64,000 bases of DNA, taken from NCBI GenBank assembly GCA_003279055.1, contig QCBP01000002.1, forward strand, positions 62,001 to 126,000. Reading direction: 5' to 3'. The DNA is from Prochlorococcus sp. AG-347-I21 (GTDB lineage Bacteria > Cyanobacteriota > Cyanobacteriia > PCC-6307 > Cyanobiaceae). The position numbers and the translations under genes are program-made. Shown here one piece after another: positions 1 through 10,712 of the stretch. The notes beneath the pieces are model-generated. The model worked only from the letters and a program-made list of their open reading frames with translations. It made no database searches and was not told where the DNA came from. How positions within the stretch are numbered: the first letter of the stretch is position 1; each line of letters begins with the position of its first letter.

Positions 1-581
1 ATTAATAACTTTAGAGAAGTTAAATAATCATCTTTTGCTTGAGATAAATCTGTAATTTTAGACTTGCCAAAATTTATCCCTAAACAAATATTCTTTCTAT
101 TTTTTTTAAACTCAATTCCTTGTTCTACAAAGTTTTTAACTAGATTTTCAGCACCATTGTTATTAAAACCCATTCTATTTAATGCTGCTTCTTCCTCCGC
201 TAATCTAAACAACCTTGGTTTGGGATTTCCATTCTGAGCAAATTTGGTTACTGTACCAAGTTCAGCAAATCCAAAACCAAAATCTTTCCATACATTTGCA
301 GCATTTCCATTTTTGTCAAAACCCGCAGCTAAACCAATTGGATTACAAAAATTTATCCCACATATGCTCTGAGTTAACCTTTTATCAACTATAGAAAATT
401 CTTCATTTAGATTTTTTAAGATAGATGAAACTACAGGCCAATTATATTTTCTTGAACTGAATGATAAAAGGCTAAGAGATAAATTAGTTAAATATTCTGC
501 ATCAATTCCAGAGTCTCTCTTTAATACAGGGGTAATCAAGTTTTTATAAAGATTTTTAAATACCCCTTTCTGTTCATTCAT
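1..581 (-). CDS. pyrD: Dihydroorotate dehydrogenase (quinone), C-terminus outside window
   Basis: Oxidises dihydroorotate to orotate in pyrimidine synthesis, passing electrons to quinone (class 2, membrane-associated). The ATG is at 581 and 193 codons are visible before the window edge. The flavin-binding start of the barrel is clear: NPIGLAAGFDKNG near residues 80-92, then GFAELGTVT near 104-112 and the PRLFRL and NRMGFNN motifs that follow in class 2 enzymes. The start lies 6 bp after the rnhA stop on the same strand, so it is probably the last gene of the rplL-rnhA-pyrD stretch. It is cut by the window edge, not visibly broken. Confidence 0.93.
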   Translation of the reverse strand, partial: MNEQKGVFKNLYKNLITPVLKRDSGIDAEYLTNLSLSLLSFSSRKYNWPVVSSILKNLNEEFSIVDKRLTQSICGINFCNPIGLAAGFDKNGNAANVWKDFGFGFAELGTVTKFAQNGNPKPRLFRLAEEEAALNRMGFNNNGAENLVKNFVEQGIEFKKNRKNICLGINFGKSKITDLSQAKDDYLTSLKLL

Positions 582-587
582 AAAAAA

Positions 588-1307
588 TTAGGCTTCTTTT
601 TTTTCTATTATCCAATATTTTTTATCTTTAGGAATCAATCTCCAATTACGCCATTCAAAAAGTGAATATAGTTGGATCTTTAAGTGGTTTTCTTCACCTA
701 ATAAGGTGCTTAGTTCTGGTGAACTTAACAAATATTTTTTGTCGGCAAATTTTTGAATTAATTCATTCCTTGAAAATAATTCCTGAATTTCTGAAGGAGC
801 ATTTTTTTCAAAAAAGTCAGCTGAAGATTCTGACTCCTGTAATTTACTTTCTAAAGATATACCTTTGCTATAGTTGGTTGCGATTTTATCAACTCTATCA
901 TTTTGTTTGTCACCACTATGACCCTTAACATATTCCATTACAAGGCCATTAATTCTTAATTGATCAATTTTTTGCCATAAATCAAGATTTTGAACTGATT
1001 TTCCTGAGCTTGTTTTCCATCCATTTCTCTTCCAATTAGTAATCCATTTTGAATAACCTTCTATGACATATTTACTATCAGTTCTTAATTTAAAGTTCTC
1101 CTTTAATTTATAGGTTTTTAATTTCTCAAGTGTTTTTATAGCCGCAGTGAGTTCCATTCTATTATTGGTAGTATTTTGCTCGGAACCACCTATTTCTAAT
1201 TCACTTTTGTCGTCAAAAATTATTAGTCCACCCCAACCCCCCGGACCTGGATTACCACTGCAGGCTCCATCTGTTGCAGCTTCAATTGCAATACTATCAA
1301 TATTCAT
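588..1307 (-). CDS. rnhA: Ribonuclease HI with C-terminal extension
   Basis: Cleaves the RNA strand of RNA-DNA hybrids. The catalytic set is visible: Asp13 (TDGACSGNPGPGG), Glu52 (NNRMEL), Asp77 (LRTDSKYV), His130 and Asp137 (GHSGDKQNDRVD). At 239 residues it is about 85 longer than a typical bacterial RNase HI of about 155; the extra part (about 150-239) is charged, then ends in an aromatic segment rich in Trp and Tyr, with no domain I recognise. It follows rplL on the same strand with a 9-bp hairpin between them. Confidence 0.93.
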   Translation of the reverse strand: MNIDSIAIEAATDGACSGNPGPGGWGGLIIFDDKSELEIGGSEQNTTNNRMELTAAIKTLEKLKTYKLKENFKLRTDSKYVIEGYSKWITNWKRNGWKTSSGKSVQNLDLWQKIDQLRINGLVMEYVKGHSGDKQNDRVDKIATNYSKGISLESKLQESESSADFFEKNAPSEIQELFSRNELIQKFADKKYLLSSPELSTLLGEENHLKIQLYSLFEWRNWRLIPKDKKYWIIEKKEA

Positions 1308-1315
1308 AATTTTTG

Positions 1316-1340
1316 AAGCCGATATAAAGTCTATCGGCTT
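1316..1340 (-). other. Hairpin between rplL and rnhA
   Basis: Perfect 9-bp inverted repeat (AAGCCGATA / TATCGGCTT) with a 7-nt loop, 15 nt after the rplL stop and just before the rnhA start. There is no T-tract on the minus-strand 3' side, so it is not a canonical intrinsic terminator. An mRNA-stabilising or processing hairpin at the end of the ribosomal protein message fits better; this is inference. Confidence 0.6.
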
Positions 1341-1354
1341 GAAAAAATATTCTC

Positions 1355-1750
1355 TTACTTAAGTGTAACTTTACCGCCAGCTTCTTCAATCTCTTTCTTT
1401 AAAGATTCAGCATCTGCTTTAGCAATTCCTTCTTTTACTGTTTTTGGTGCAGACTCAACAAGTGCTTTTGCATCACCAAGACCTAGACCAGTTGCATTTC
1501 TTACAACCTTAAGTACTTTGATTTTTGCAGCTGCATCGAAGCTTTCGAGAACTACATCAAATTCAGTTTTTTCTTCAGCAGCGCCACCATCTGCGTCACC
1601 GCCAGCTGCTCCTGGAGCTGCCATAACTACACCTGCAGAAGCAGCAGCAGATACACCAAAAGCCTCTTCAATTTGCTTTACAAGCTCGGATGCTTCTAAA
1701 AGTGATAGAGATTTTAATGATTCAAGAATTTCTTCAGTTTTTGCGGACAT
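1355..1750 (-). CDS. rplL: 50S ribosomal protein L7/L12
   Basis: Stalk protein of the large subunit that recruits translational GTPases, bound as dimers to L10. 131 residues: helical N-terminal dimerisation domain (1 to about 35), an Ala/Gly-rich hinge (about 35-60), and the conserved C-terminal domain with [18 protein letters not shown] and [12 protein letters not shown]. It lies 28 bp after rplJ on the same strand, the standard rplJ-rplL pair controlled by the L10 leader upstream. Confidence 0.98.
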
Positions 1751-1778
1751 TTTCTTAAAAGTTAATTAGGTTTTGAAT

Positions 1779-2306
1779 TTAGGATTCTGATTTTTCAGAA
1801 TGTTGTTTAAGTGATCTAGCAAGTCCAGAAGGTACTTCATTAATAGAGATCGCAATTTTTGTTGCAACGCCATTAAGAGCGCCAGCAATTTTTGCCATCA
1901 ATACTTCTTTAGATGGAAGACTTGCAATTTCTTTTATTTCAGAATCGCTAAGAAGTCTGCCTTCAAATAAAGCTCCTTTGGTCTCGGATTTTTTGGTGTC
2001 TTTTTGAAAAGATTGGATTGCTTTTACAGCACCACCAACATCTTCTTTAATTAAGACAAAAGCATTTGTTCCGGTCAGTAAAGATTCAAGATCGTTCCAA
2101 TTACTATCTCCATCAATAGCTTTGCGCATTAATGAATTTTTAGTAACTTTGCAGATGCCGTTAGTTGTTTGCAATCTAGATCGCAAATCTGACATCTCTT
2201 TGATAGTTAAACCTTTATAGTCAAGAACTACAGCCATTTCCGAGTCGTCTAAAAGAGATTTAATCTCAGTAACGATTTTTTGCTTATTCTCTAGTGTTCG
2301 GCCCAT
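1779..2306 (-). CDS. rplJ: 50S ribosomal protein L10
   Basis: Base of the L7/L12 stalk and, in many bacteria, translational autoregulator of rplJL. 175 residues with the N-terminal signature ([18 protein letters not shown]) and conserved [12 protein letters not shown]. The start codon lies directly after the closing helix of a structured leader (2312-2466), which puts its initiation region under that RNA's control. Confidence 0.98.
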   Translation of the reverse strand: MGRTLENKQKIVTEIKSLLDDSEMAVVLDYKGLTIKEMSDLRSRLQTTNGICKVTKNSLMRKAIDGDSNWNDLESLLTGTNAFVLIKEDVGGAVKAIQSFQKDTKKSETKGALFEGRLLSDSEIKEIASLPSKEVLMAKIAGALNGVATKIAISINEVPSGLARSLKQHSEKSES

Positions 2307-2311
2307 TGATG

Positions 2312-2466
2312 TTTTTTTGGATCGTAATTTAGGGAGAGCAGGAAATGCGGCAAAGTTCTTTAAAAGAGGCCGCTTTTATTAGATCCAAAAAGAAATAATT
2401 TAAGACGAGTCCTCGGTAGGAATTTAAAATTTAGAATAACTAAATTAACCTACTTTCTTTGGCCGT
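2312..2466 (-). promoter_or_regulatory. Ribosomal protein L10 leader RNA
   Basis: The rplA-rplJ spacer shows the known L10-leader layout when read on the minus strand. GGCCAAAGAAAGTAGG (2463-2448) pairs through GTAGG/CCTAC with a segment ending CCTACCGAGGA, enclosing an inner AT-rich 7-bp hairpin; this is the kink-turn-like L10 site. Downstream lie a GCGGC/GCCGC stem and a 10-bp closing repeat (2314-2323 with 2382-2391) that ends just before the rplJ ATG. Family knowledge: L10-L12 binding here represses rplJL. Whether the mechanism is attenuation or translation block cannot be read from the sequence. Confidence 0.85.
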
Positions 2467-2497
2467 ATTATTGCAATTTAAATTATACTACAAAGCG

Positions 2498-3205
2498 TTA
2501 ACCTTCAGGTTGGTAATCTTGTACAGCATTTATGTCAACTTGAACTGAAGGTCCCATTGTTGAAGTAACATAAAAAGTTTTCCAATACTTTCCTTTAGCT
2601 CCACTTGGTTTATTTTTATCAATTGATTCTTGTAAGGTTTTTAAGTTATCAAATAGAGCCTCTTTTGTGAAACTTGCTTTTCCAAAGCGGACATGAACGA
2701 TTCCAGCCTTATCTGCTCTAAATTCGAGCTTACCAGCTTTGAATTCTTTTATTGCATTTGCAATGTCATTAGTTACTGTCCCAGCTTTAGGATTAGGCAT
2801 TAAACCTCTAGGTCCTAAAACTCTTCCTAATTTTGCAACCTTTGGCATCATATCTGGAGTTGCAATAAGTAGATCAAACTCCATATTTCCTTTGTTTATG
2901 CTTTCTACAAGATCTTCTTCGCCAAATAAATCTGCACCAGCAGCCTTAGCTTTCGATACATTCTCACCGCTTGTAATTACTGCAATTTTGATGCTTTGGC
3001 CAGTACCATGTGGTAATGCAACAGTGGTCCTTAATTGTTGATCAGTATATTTTGGATCAATACCTAGACGTATATGTGCTTCAATAGTTTCATCAAATTT
3101 TGCATTAGCATTTTCCTTGATAATACTAAGAGCTTCAAGTGGGGCGTAAATGCGATCTTCTATCTTTGTTGATAGAGCCGCCATTCTTTTAGATAGTTTT
3201 TTCAT
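2498..3205 (-). CDS. rplA: 50S ribosomal protein L1
   Basis: Binds 23S rRNA at the L1 stalk and helps release the E-site tRNA. 235 residues, usual length, with the signature region [21 protein letters not shown] near residues 120-140 and the C-terminal [18 protein letters not shown]. It follows rplK by 66 bp in the conserved secE-nusG-rplK-rplA-rplJ-rplL order. Confidence 0.98.
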   Translation of the reverse strand: MKKLSKRMAALSTKIEDRIYAPLEALSIIKENANAKFDETIEAHIRLGIDPKYTDQQLRTTVALPHGTGQSIKIAVITSGENVSKAKAAGADLFGEEDLVESINKGNMEFDLLIATPDMMPKVAKLGRVLGPRGLMPNPKAGTVTNDIANAIKEFKAGKLEFRADKAGIVHVRFGKASFTKEALFDNLKTLQESIDKNKPSGAKGKYWKTFYVTSTMGPSVQVDINAVQDYQPEG

Positions 3206-3271
3206 AATAAGATTGGGTGCTAACGGTTATTAACTAACCTCCCCTAAATAGTGAGAAATTGTGTATTGAAC

Positions 3272-3697
3272 TCAATCAGTGATAGAGACGCCCATATTAC
3301 GAGCAGTACCCTCAATTACTTTCATTGCTGATTCAACACTAGAACAGTTTAAATCAGGAAGCTTAGTTTTGGCTATTTCTTCTAATTGAGCTTTACTTAT
3401 ATTCCCAACAGAGCCTTTTGCGGATTCACCTGAACCTTTCTCTATACCAGCTGCTTTTGTTATTAAAACGGAAGCAGGAGGTGTTTTTGTTATAAAAGTA
3501 AAGCTTCTATCTTCAAAAACAGAAATCTCGACTGGAATTACAAAACCTGCTTTATCTTGTGTCCTCGCGTTGTATTCTTTGCAAAATGCCATGATATTGA
3601 CACCATGTTGTCCTAAAGCTGGCCCTACAGGAGGAGCAGGATTTGCTTTGCCTGCTTGTAGAGCAAGCTTGATAACTGCAACAATTTTTTTTGCCAT
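3272..3697 (-). CDS. rplK: 50S ribosomal protein L11
   Basis: Forms the GTPase-associated centre with 23S rRNA. 141 residues, standard length. The Pro-rich N-terminal region ([19 protein letters not shown]) and the C-terminal rRNA-binding domain ending in [10 protein letters not shown] are intact. It lies 67 bp downstream of nusG on the same strand. Confidence 0.98.
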   Translation of the reverse strand: MAKKIVAVIKLALQAGKANPAPPVGPALGQHGVNIMAFCKEYNARTQDKAGFVIPVEISVFEDRSFTFITKTPPASVLITKAAGIEKGSGESAKGSVGNISKAQLEEIAKTKLPDLNCSSVESAMKVIEGTARNMGVSITD

Positions 3698-3764
3698 TAG
3701 ATTAGATAATTTAAGCTGGAGTAGAAAATCATAAGTTTACTCGATAAACAAGAACAATTAGAAA

Positions 3765-4376
3765 TTAATTTTGTTTATTGATTTGGGAGAATTCTAATTC
3801 TACAGGAGTCTCGCGCCCAAATATTGAAAGTAATGCTTTTAATTTATTTCTTTCTCCGGAAACTTCTATAACTTCTCCCTGGAAATCCTTGAATGGACCG
3901 CTAGTTACAATGATTCTATCTTTTTCTTCAATATCTAACTTGATTACAGCTTTTTTCTCTGATGCGCGCTTAAAGATTCTATTAACTTCTTGTCTTGATA
4001 GTGGTCGAGGTTTGATATGACCTCGCGATCTTCCGCTGCCTCTACCGTCTTCAGCACCGACAAAGTTAATTACATTTGGAGTACTTTTCACAGCCATCAT
4101 TGTATCTTCATCCAAAATCATTCTTACGAGGACATAACCTGGGAAAACTTTTTCTTCAGTAGTTTGTCTGCTTCCATCTTTTTTTAATTTAATTCCTGGA
4201 GTTTGGGGAATTTCAATTTCAATGATTCTATTGTTAACACCTAAAGTTACTGATCTCTGCTCAAGAGTCGCTTTTACTTTTTTTTCACAGCTTGATGCTA
4301 CTTGAACTGCATACCATCTTGCGATGCTTGTATTTGCTTTTGAAGAAGCAAGGTTTGTAGTTAATTCATTACTCAT
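3765..4376 (-). CDS. nusG: Transcription elongation/termination factor NusG
   Basis: Binds RNA polymerase to promote processive elongation and couples it to Rho or the ribosome. 203 residues: NGN domain with RWYAVQVASSCEKKV near residues 20-35 and VFPGYVLVRM near 76-86, a linker containing the Prochlorococcus/Synechococcus-type basic insert (GRGSGRSRGHIKPRP), and a C-terminal KOW domain (DRIIVTSGPFKDFQGEV). It lies between secE and rplK, the usual cyanobacterial position. Confidence 0.97.
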   Translation of the reverse strand: MSNELTTNLASSKANTSIARWYAVQVASSCEKKVKATLEQRSVTLGVNNRIIEIEIPQTPGIKLKKDGSRQTTEEKVFPGYVLVRMILDEDTMMAVKSTPNVINFVGAEDGRGSGRSRGHIKPRPLSRQEVNRIFKRASEKKAVIKLDIEEKDRIIVTSGPFKDFQGEVIEVSGERNKLKALLSIFGRETPVELEFSQINKQN

Positions 4377-4427
4377 TTTTCTGGAAGCTTAATTAAGATC
4401 TTTATTAATGGATATTTGGGAGATAAT

Positions 4428-4670
4428 TCAACCAAAAATTTGCGAGGCTGCCCACCCATAGAATCTGCTAACAGAAGCAATTGCTGCAGCAGAAAAAGAT
4501 ACCATAATTATAACTGCTACTGATTCGCTAAAAAGTTGTTGTTTGTTAGGCCACACGACAAGTTTAAGCTCATCGTAGGTAGATCTAAAAAAATTATTCT
4601 TTTTTTTAGGCTCTTCAACTTCAGGAGAATCCTTTTTAAGAGGTTCTTTATTAGTGGTAGGACTTGTCAC
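4428..4670 (-). CDS. secE: Preprotein translocase subunit SecE
   Basis: Small essential clamp subunit of the SecYEG channel, in thylakoid and plasma membranes. 80 residues: charged N-terminus (Lys/Glu/Pro rich, 1-28), the conserved amphipathic segment FFRSTYDELKLVVWPNKQQL, and one transmembrane helix (about 48-68). The single-helix form is normal for cyanobacteria. It is directly upstream of nusG. Confidence 0.95.
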   Translation of the reverse strand: MTSPTTNKEPLKKDSPEVEEPKKKNNFFRSTYDELKLVVWPNKQQLFSESVAVIIMVSFSAAAIASVSRFYGWAASQIFG

Positions 4671-4731
4671 AAAATTTTTTTGAAATTAAGCTTTATGCTT
4701 TAGTTTTTATTTTAGCTTATTGATTTACTCC

Positions 4732-7488
4732 TCAGCTAGGTTTGAAAACGATCTCATCTTTTTTCGCAGGGTTAAGTTTAATTGTTATATTTTTTTTATT
4801 TTTGAAGTTATCCTCTAAAAGTTTTGCAGCCAAGGGATTTTCTATTTGTCTTCTAAGTTCCCTGCTAAGTGGTCTAGCACCATATTCAGGTTCGTAAGAA
4901 TCGTTTGCAATTTTGTTGATAACTTTTTTGTCTATAGCGATATTTATTTTCTGCTCAAGTAGCAGGTTCTTTAAATCTTCTGTTTGTAGAATGATTATTT
5001 TTTGAAGTTCATCAATAGATAATGGATGAAACTTTACCACTTCGTCAATTCTATTTAAAAATTCAGGTCTAAAAATTGAAGACAATGCATTATTAATAGA
5101 CTCATCTAGAGTTTGTTGATCTTCTTCTAACTTTCCCTCACTTTTAGAAATCTTTTGTGAATACTCCAATATTGATTTACCAGCTAGGTTACTTGTCATA
5201 ATGATTACAGTATTTTTGAAGTCTACTGTCCTTCCTTGAGAGTCCGTTAATCTTCCTTCATCTAAGACTTGTAAAAGGATATTAAAAACTTCAGTATGTG
5301 CTTTTTCTATCTCATCAAGAAGTATTACTGAATAGGGTTTGCGTCTTACAGCTTCAGTTAATTGACCTCCCTCTTCATAACCAACATAACCTGGAGGAGC
5401 TCCCAAAAGTCTTGCTACTGCATTTTTTTCCATATATTCACTCATGTCTAATCTTAAAAGTGCGTCTTCTTCATCAAATAAAGCTGTTGCAAGAGATTTT
5501 GCTAATTCTGTTTTACCAACACCTGTAGGACCCATAAATAAAAAAGATCCAATAGGTCTTTTAGGACTTTTCATGCCAACGCGAGCTCTTCTAATTGCAG
5601 CAGAAACAGCTTCTATAGCTTTTTCTTGTCCAATAACTTTTTCACTTAATTCTGTTTCAAGATTTACTAACTTCTTACGTTCATTTGAAACTACTTTAGA
5701 AATTGGAATTCCTGTAATTTTTGAGATAACATCAGCTATATCATCAGGTTCAACTTGATATTTAAAAGGGAAATTTCTATTTTTCTTTATTTTATTAAAG
5801 TTCTCTTCAACTTTTTGTATGTCATTCTCTATTTCACTTAACTCTTCTTCAAGCTTTTCTAAATAATCTAGATCATTTTCAATTTCGCGATTTGATTTAT
5901 CTTTAATTTGTTTGGTTAGCTTATCTTCTTCTTTCATTAAAATAGATAATTCCTCCATTTCTTCACGTAAATTGTTCCAATTTTCCAAAAGAACGTTTAA
6001 TTTTGCCTCTGATTGTTGTCTATTATTTAATAGTTTTTCTTGAGCTTCGATATTTTCTCCTTGCAAATTATTCAATTTTTCATTAATAGTATTAAGTTTG
6101 TTTTCTTGTTGGAGAATGATTTGAGGCATATTACTAGACTCGATTTTCAACTGTGCAGCTGCTTCATCCATTAAATCTATTGCACTATCAGGGAGACATT
6201 TATCGCTGATGTATCTATCGGCCAATTTTGCAGAATAGTTCACAGCCTCTTCAGAAATTTTTATGCCATGATGTAATTCATATTTCTTTTTGATTCCTTG
6301 TAATATTTTTGCACTTAATTCTACTGAAGGTTCATTAACAGCTATCTTTTGAAAGCAATTATTTAATGCCTGATCTTTTTCAATAGTTTCACGAAATTTT
6401 TCAGGTGTTGTTGTACCGATACATCTAAGTTCTCCTTCAGCTAGTAAAGGTTTTAAGATATTACTGATGTCGGTAGAAGATCTGTCAGAACTTAATATTG
6501 AGTGAATTTCATCAATAAATAGAATCATTCCTTGGTTTGGATTATTTAGTTCCTGCATTATTAAGCTTAGTCTTTCCTCGAGTTGACCTCTAAATTTGGT
6601 CCCAGAAACTAATGCACCTAAGTCAAGTGAAATAATTTTTAAGTCTTTTAAGGTATCAGGAACTTTTTTGTCTACAATTAATTGGGCAAGTAATTTTGCA
6701 ATTGAGGTTTTACCAACTCCAGGATTGCCAATAAGTATAGGGTTATTTTTGTTTCTTCTGCAGAGTACTCTCATTAAATTATTGATCTCATTTTCTCTTC
6801 CTAAAACTGGATCCAGTAAGCCTTTTTTAGCTGATTCTGTTAAATCTTTTCCATAAATTGAAAGAGCATTTTCATCTTTTCCAACTTGTTTTTTGGTTTC
6901 AATTTGAAGTTCACTTTTCGGTAATGGAACAATAGCTTTCTTCAATTTTTCTGCTTTAACTAAAGTTTCTTTGTCTGATTCAACATTAGATTGATTATTT
7001 ATCTCAATTACATTCTCATAATTAAAAGAATCTTTTGATTGATTAATATTTGGGTAACACTTTAATTCCTTCTCTAATTTTTCCATTGAAAGGTTTCCTT
7101 CTTCAAAAACATAATTTCCAATTCTTAAATCTCTTCCAAGAGCAATTAGTAAATGGGGGATTTCTATTAATCTTGATCCCCATTGAGTTTTAATCTGATT
7201 CGCGTTATCTAATAAAATTTCTAAATCTTCTCCGATAGTAAAAATATCTGACTCATTTGTTGGTGTCTCTTCTAAAAAATCTTCTGTTATGTCTAAAACT
7301 GTATCTTGGTCGATTGATAATTTTTCAATGAAAGCAAAGAATTCACTTGATGAGAACAAAGTATGAATTATGTGTTCAATATTAAATTCGCTATGATCCC
7401 ATTTTTTTGCGGTTTCTTCCCCTAATAAAAGAAGGTTCCAACTGATATCGCTAAATATTTCAGGACTGGATGTAAGGGTTTCTCTCAT
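4732..7488 (-). CDS. clpB: ClpB-type HSP100 AAA+ chaperone (divergent paralogue)
   Basis: Two-ring AAA+ unfoldase of 918 residues. A poorly conserved Clp N-domain (1 to about 145) and a charged linker are followed by NBD1 (Walker A GNPGVGKT near 252, Walker B ILFIDEIHSIL), a long coiled-coil middle region, and NBD2 (Walker A GPTGVGKT near 652, Walker B ILLDEIEKAH). Between the SNLAGK and RPEFLNRID motifs I see no IGF/LGF-type ClpP-binding tripeptide, which argues for a disaggregase over a ClpC protease partner. Cyanobacteria usually carry a second, canonical ClpB; the divergent N-domain suggests this is the extra one (inference). First gene of the minus-strand block. Confidence 0.88.
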   Translation of the reverse strand: MRETLTSSPEIFSDISWNLLLLGEETAKKWDHSEFNIEHIIHTLFSSSEFFAFIEKLSIDQDTVLDITEDFLEETPTNESDIFTIGEDLEILLDNANQIKTQWGSRLIEIPHLLIALGRDLRIGNYVFEEGNLSMEKLEKELKCYPNINQSKDSFNYENVIEINNQSNVESDKETLVKAEKLKKAIVPLPKSELQIETKKQVGKDENALSIYGKDLTESAKKGLLDPVLGRENEINNLMRVLCRRNKNNPILIGNPGVGKTSIAKLLAQLIVDKKVPDTLKDLKIISLDLGALVSGTKFRGQLEERLSLIMQELNNPNQGMILFIDEIHSILSSDRSSTDISNILKPLLAEGELRCIGTTTPEKFRETIEKDQALNNCFQKIAVNEPSVELSAKILQGIKKKYELHHGIKISEEAVNYSAKLADRYISDKCLPDSAIDLMDEAAAQLKIESSNMPQIILQQENKLNTINEKLNNLQGENIEAQEKLLNNRQQSEAKLNVLLENWNNLREEMEELSILMKEEDKLTKQIKDKSNREIENDLDYLEKLEEELSEIENDIQKVEENFNKIKKNRNFPFKYQVEPDDIADVISKITGIPISKVVSNERKKLVNLETELSEKVIGQEKAIEAVSAAIRRARVGMKSPKRPIGSFLFMGPTGVGKTELAKSLATALFDEEDALLRLDMSEYMEKNAVARLLGAPPGYVGYEEGGQLTEAVRRKPYSVILLDEIEKAHTEVFNILLQVLDEGRLTDSQGRTVDFKNTVIIMTSNLAGKSILEYSQKISKSEGKLEEDQQTLDESINNALSSIFRPEFLNRIDEVVKFHPLSIDELQKIIILQTEDLKNLLLEQKINIAIDKKVINKIANDSYEPEYGARPLSRELRRQIENPLAAKLLEDNFKNKKNITIKLNPAKKDEIVFKPS

Positions 7489-7744
7489 AAACTATAAAAC
7501 TACAGTTGATTATTAATTAATATTCTAAATAGCATCTGCATTAATAATCATCCAATAATTTTCAAATTGTAAGATGAATTTCAAAAATATTTTTATGAGA
7601 GGGGTTGCAGGGACTTTGGAATTAAAAAAATGTTAACTAATATCTAAACTACTATGAAATGAAAAATTATGATTGGTTAACATATATTTTCAGATATTAG
7701 CCAAATAGTTCAGCTATTAATAGGATTTAAATAGTAATAATTAA

Positions 7745-9040
<1,296 letters not shown>

Positions 9041-9044
9041 TTTT

Positions 9045-10712
9045 TTAGCGCTTAAGTTTTTCTAAACGTGAGCCTTTTCTCATACTTAATTGGCACTTTA
9101 TCCAATCAATACTTATTGGTAGTGCAAAAAAAAGTGGCAACATTGCTAAATTATTTTGTTTATTGGTTACAAGTAAAGCAGATGCAATTGATAAGCTTCC
9201 TATAAGAATTGAATGGCCTAGCGTTTTTTGAGCAGTAAACATTTTTTTGAATTGCCTATCAGACTCTCCCATTCTTATTTGCAATTGTAAATCGCCCTGC
9301 TCTAATCTTTCTAAACTTTCATCTATTCTTTTAGGAATGCCAACAGCTTTCGATCCTAGTTCACCTACTTGCCTTCCAAATTGGTTAATTAAATCGTTGG
9401 GAGTTTGATTATTTGAAGTCATAAGTTCTATTAAGTAAGGCTTGGTAACTGACACAAGGTTAAACCCTGGATCAAGCATTCTACCAACTCCTTCAAAAGT
9501 TGATAAAGCTCTCATCACAAAGATTAAATCTACGGGTAGTTGAAATGGTGTTTCATAAACAAGTTCGTATAAATCTCCTGATAATTTTTCAATAATATTT
9601 GGACTAAATGGTGGAGTTAAGGCTTCTTTAAGCATCAATCTTACTAATCTTCTGACTGGTCCTACATCAATATCTTTTGAAATTAGCCCAGCTTGTTGTA
9701 ATTGGCTGACAAGTGATGAGGCGTCTCTTAAAGCAGCAGCCTTAACCATCCCCCCTAATCTTGTTTGAAGATTATTTGAGATATTGCCCATCATTCCAAA
9801 ATCATAAAAAATCAATTGACCTTGATTTGAAACTGCTAGATTCCCCGGATGAGGGTCTGCATGAAAAAAACCGTAATTTACTAATTGTTTTAAATAACTG
9901 ATAGCGCCTATTTCTGCAATTTTAGATAAATCAATTTTTTGTAATTGTAATTTTTCTAAATCGCTTATTTTTGTTCCTTCTAGATAACTTAAACAAAGGA
10001 CTTTTTCACTGCTCATATCCCAAATTACTTCAGGAACTTCAACATTTTCATCATCAAGAAATTGCTGTCTAAACCTTGCTGCATATTGTGCTTCACAATT
10101 AAAATCAAGCTCCTTCATGAGAACTTTCCTACACTCTTTAGCAATCTCAACCCAGTTTCTACCTCGACTCCAATTCTTTTTTTTCTGCAATAATCCTGCT
10201 ATTTGTTGCATTATGCCCAAATCTATAATAAACAATTCTTTTAAATTAGGTCTTTGAACTTTAAATACTACTTTTTTACCATTTTTTAAAGTGGCCCTAT
10301 GGACCTGAGCTAGTGATGCTGATCCAACCGGATCAGATATTATTTGATCTATTTCATTAAACTTAGATCCTAGTTCTTCTTTTATAGTTTCTTCAACTTG
10401 CGCAAATGAAAAATTAGGAACTTGATCCTGCAATTTAGACAATTCCTGTATCCAGGTATTAGGAATTAAATCAGGTCTCGCTGATAATAATTGTCCAATT
10501 TTAATAAATGCTGATCCAAGATTTATTAATTGATTAGTAAACCACCTGGCTCTTTTAATTTGGACCCTACTTTTTTCATTATTCTTAGTTTGGAAAATTG
10601 TAAATCTAATATTATCTATCCATAAATTTATTAAAAGTGAAATCAGAGTTATCCAAATAAGAAAGGCCCTCTTCAATTTTTTTAGATGATAATGAAGTAT
10701 GTGATAACTCAT
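9045..10712 (-). CDS. ABC1/UbiB-family atypical protein kinase
   Basis: Member of the ABC1 (ADCK/UbiB) family, linked to quinone and prenyl-lipid metabolism in cyanobacteria and plastids. 555 residues. Diagnostic motifs: the KxGQ segment FIKIGQLLSARPDLIP, the Ala-rich loop SASLAQVHRA, the VFKVQRP lysine, FHADPHPGNLAV and the metal-binding YDFGMMG. Hydrophobic segments occur at both ends (about 17-35 and 500-535). Its start overlaps the end of the 105-residue gene upstream by 4 bp, so the two are probably translated together. The substrate cannot be told from sequence. Confidence 0.9.
   Translation of the reverse strand: MSYHILHYHLKKLKRAFLIWITLISLLINLWIDNIRFTIFQTKNNEKSRVQIKRARWFTNQLINLGSAFIKIGQLLSARPDLIPNTWIQELSKLQDQVPNFSFAQVEETIKEELGSKFNEIDQIISDPVGSASLAQVHRATLKNGKKVVFKVQRPNLKELFIIDLGIMQQIAGLLQKKKNWSRGRNWVEIAKECRKVLMKELDFNCEAQYAARFRQQFLDDENVEVPEVIWDMSSEKVLCLSYLEGTKISDLEKLQLQKIDLSKIAEIGAISYLKQLVNYGFFHADPHPGNLAVSNQGQLIFYDFGMMGNISNNLQTRLGGMVKAAALRDASSLVSQLQQAGLISKDIDVGPVRRLVRLMLKEALTPPFSPNIIEKLSGDLYELVYETPFQLPVDLIFVMRALSTFEGVGRMLDPGFNLVSVTKPYLIELMTSNNQTPNDLINQFGRQVGELGSKAVGIPKRIDESLERLEQGDLQLQIRMGESDRQFKKMFTAQKTLGHSILIGSLSIASALLVTNKQNNLAMLPLFFALPISIDWIKCQLSMRKGSRLEKLKR

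Noticed and set aside
5298-5758. Overlapping plus-strand ORFs antisense to clpB
   Set aside because: They mirror the conserved minus-strand coding frame and have no family features or RBS.
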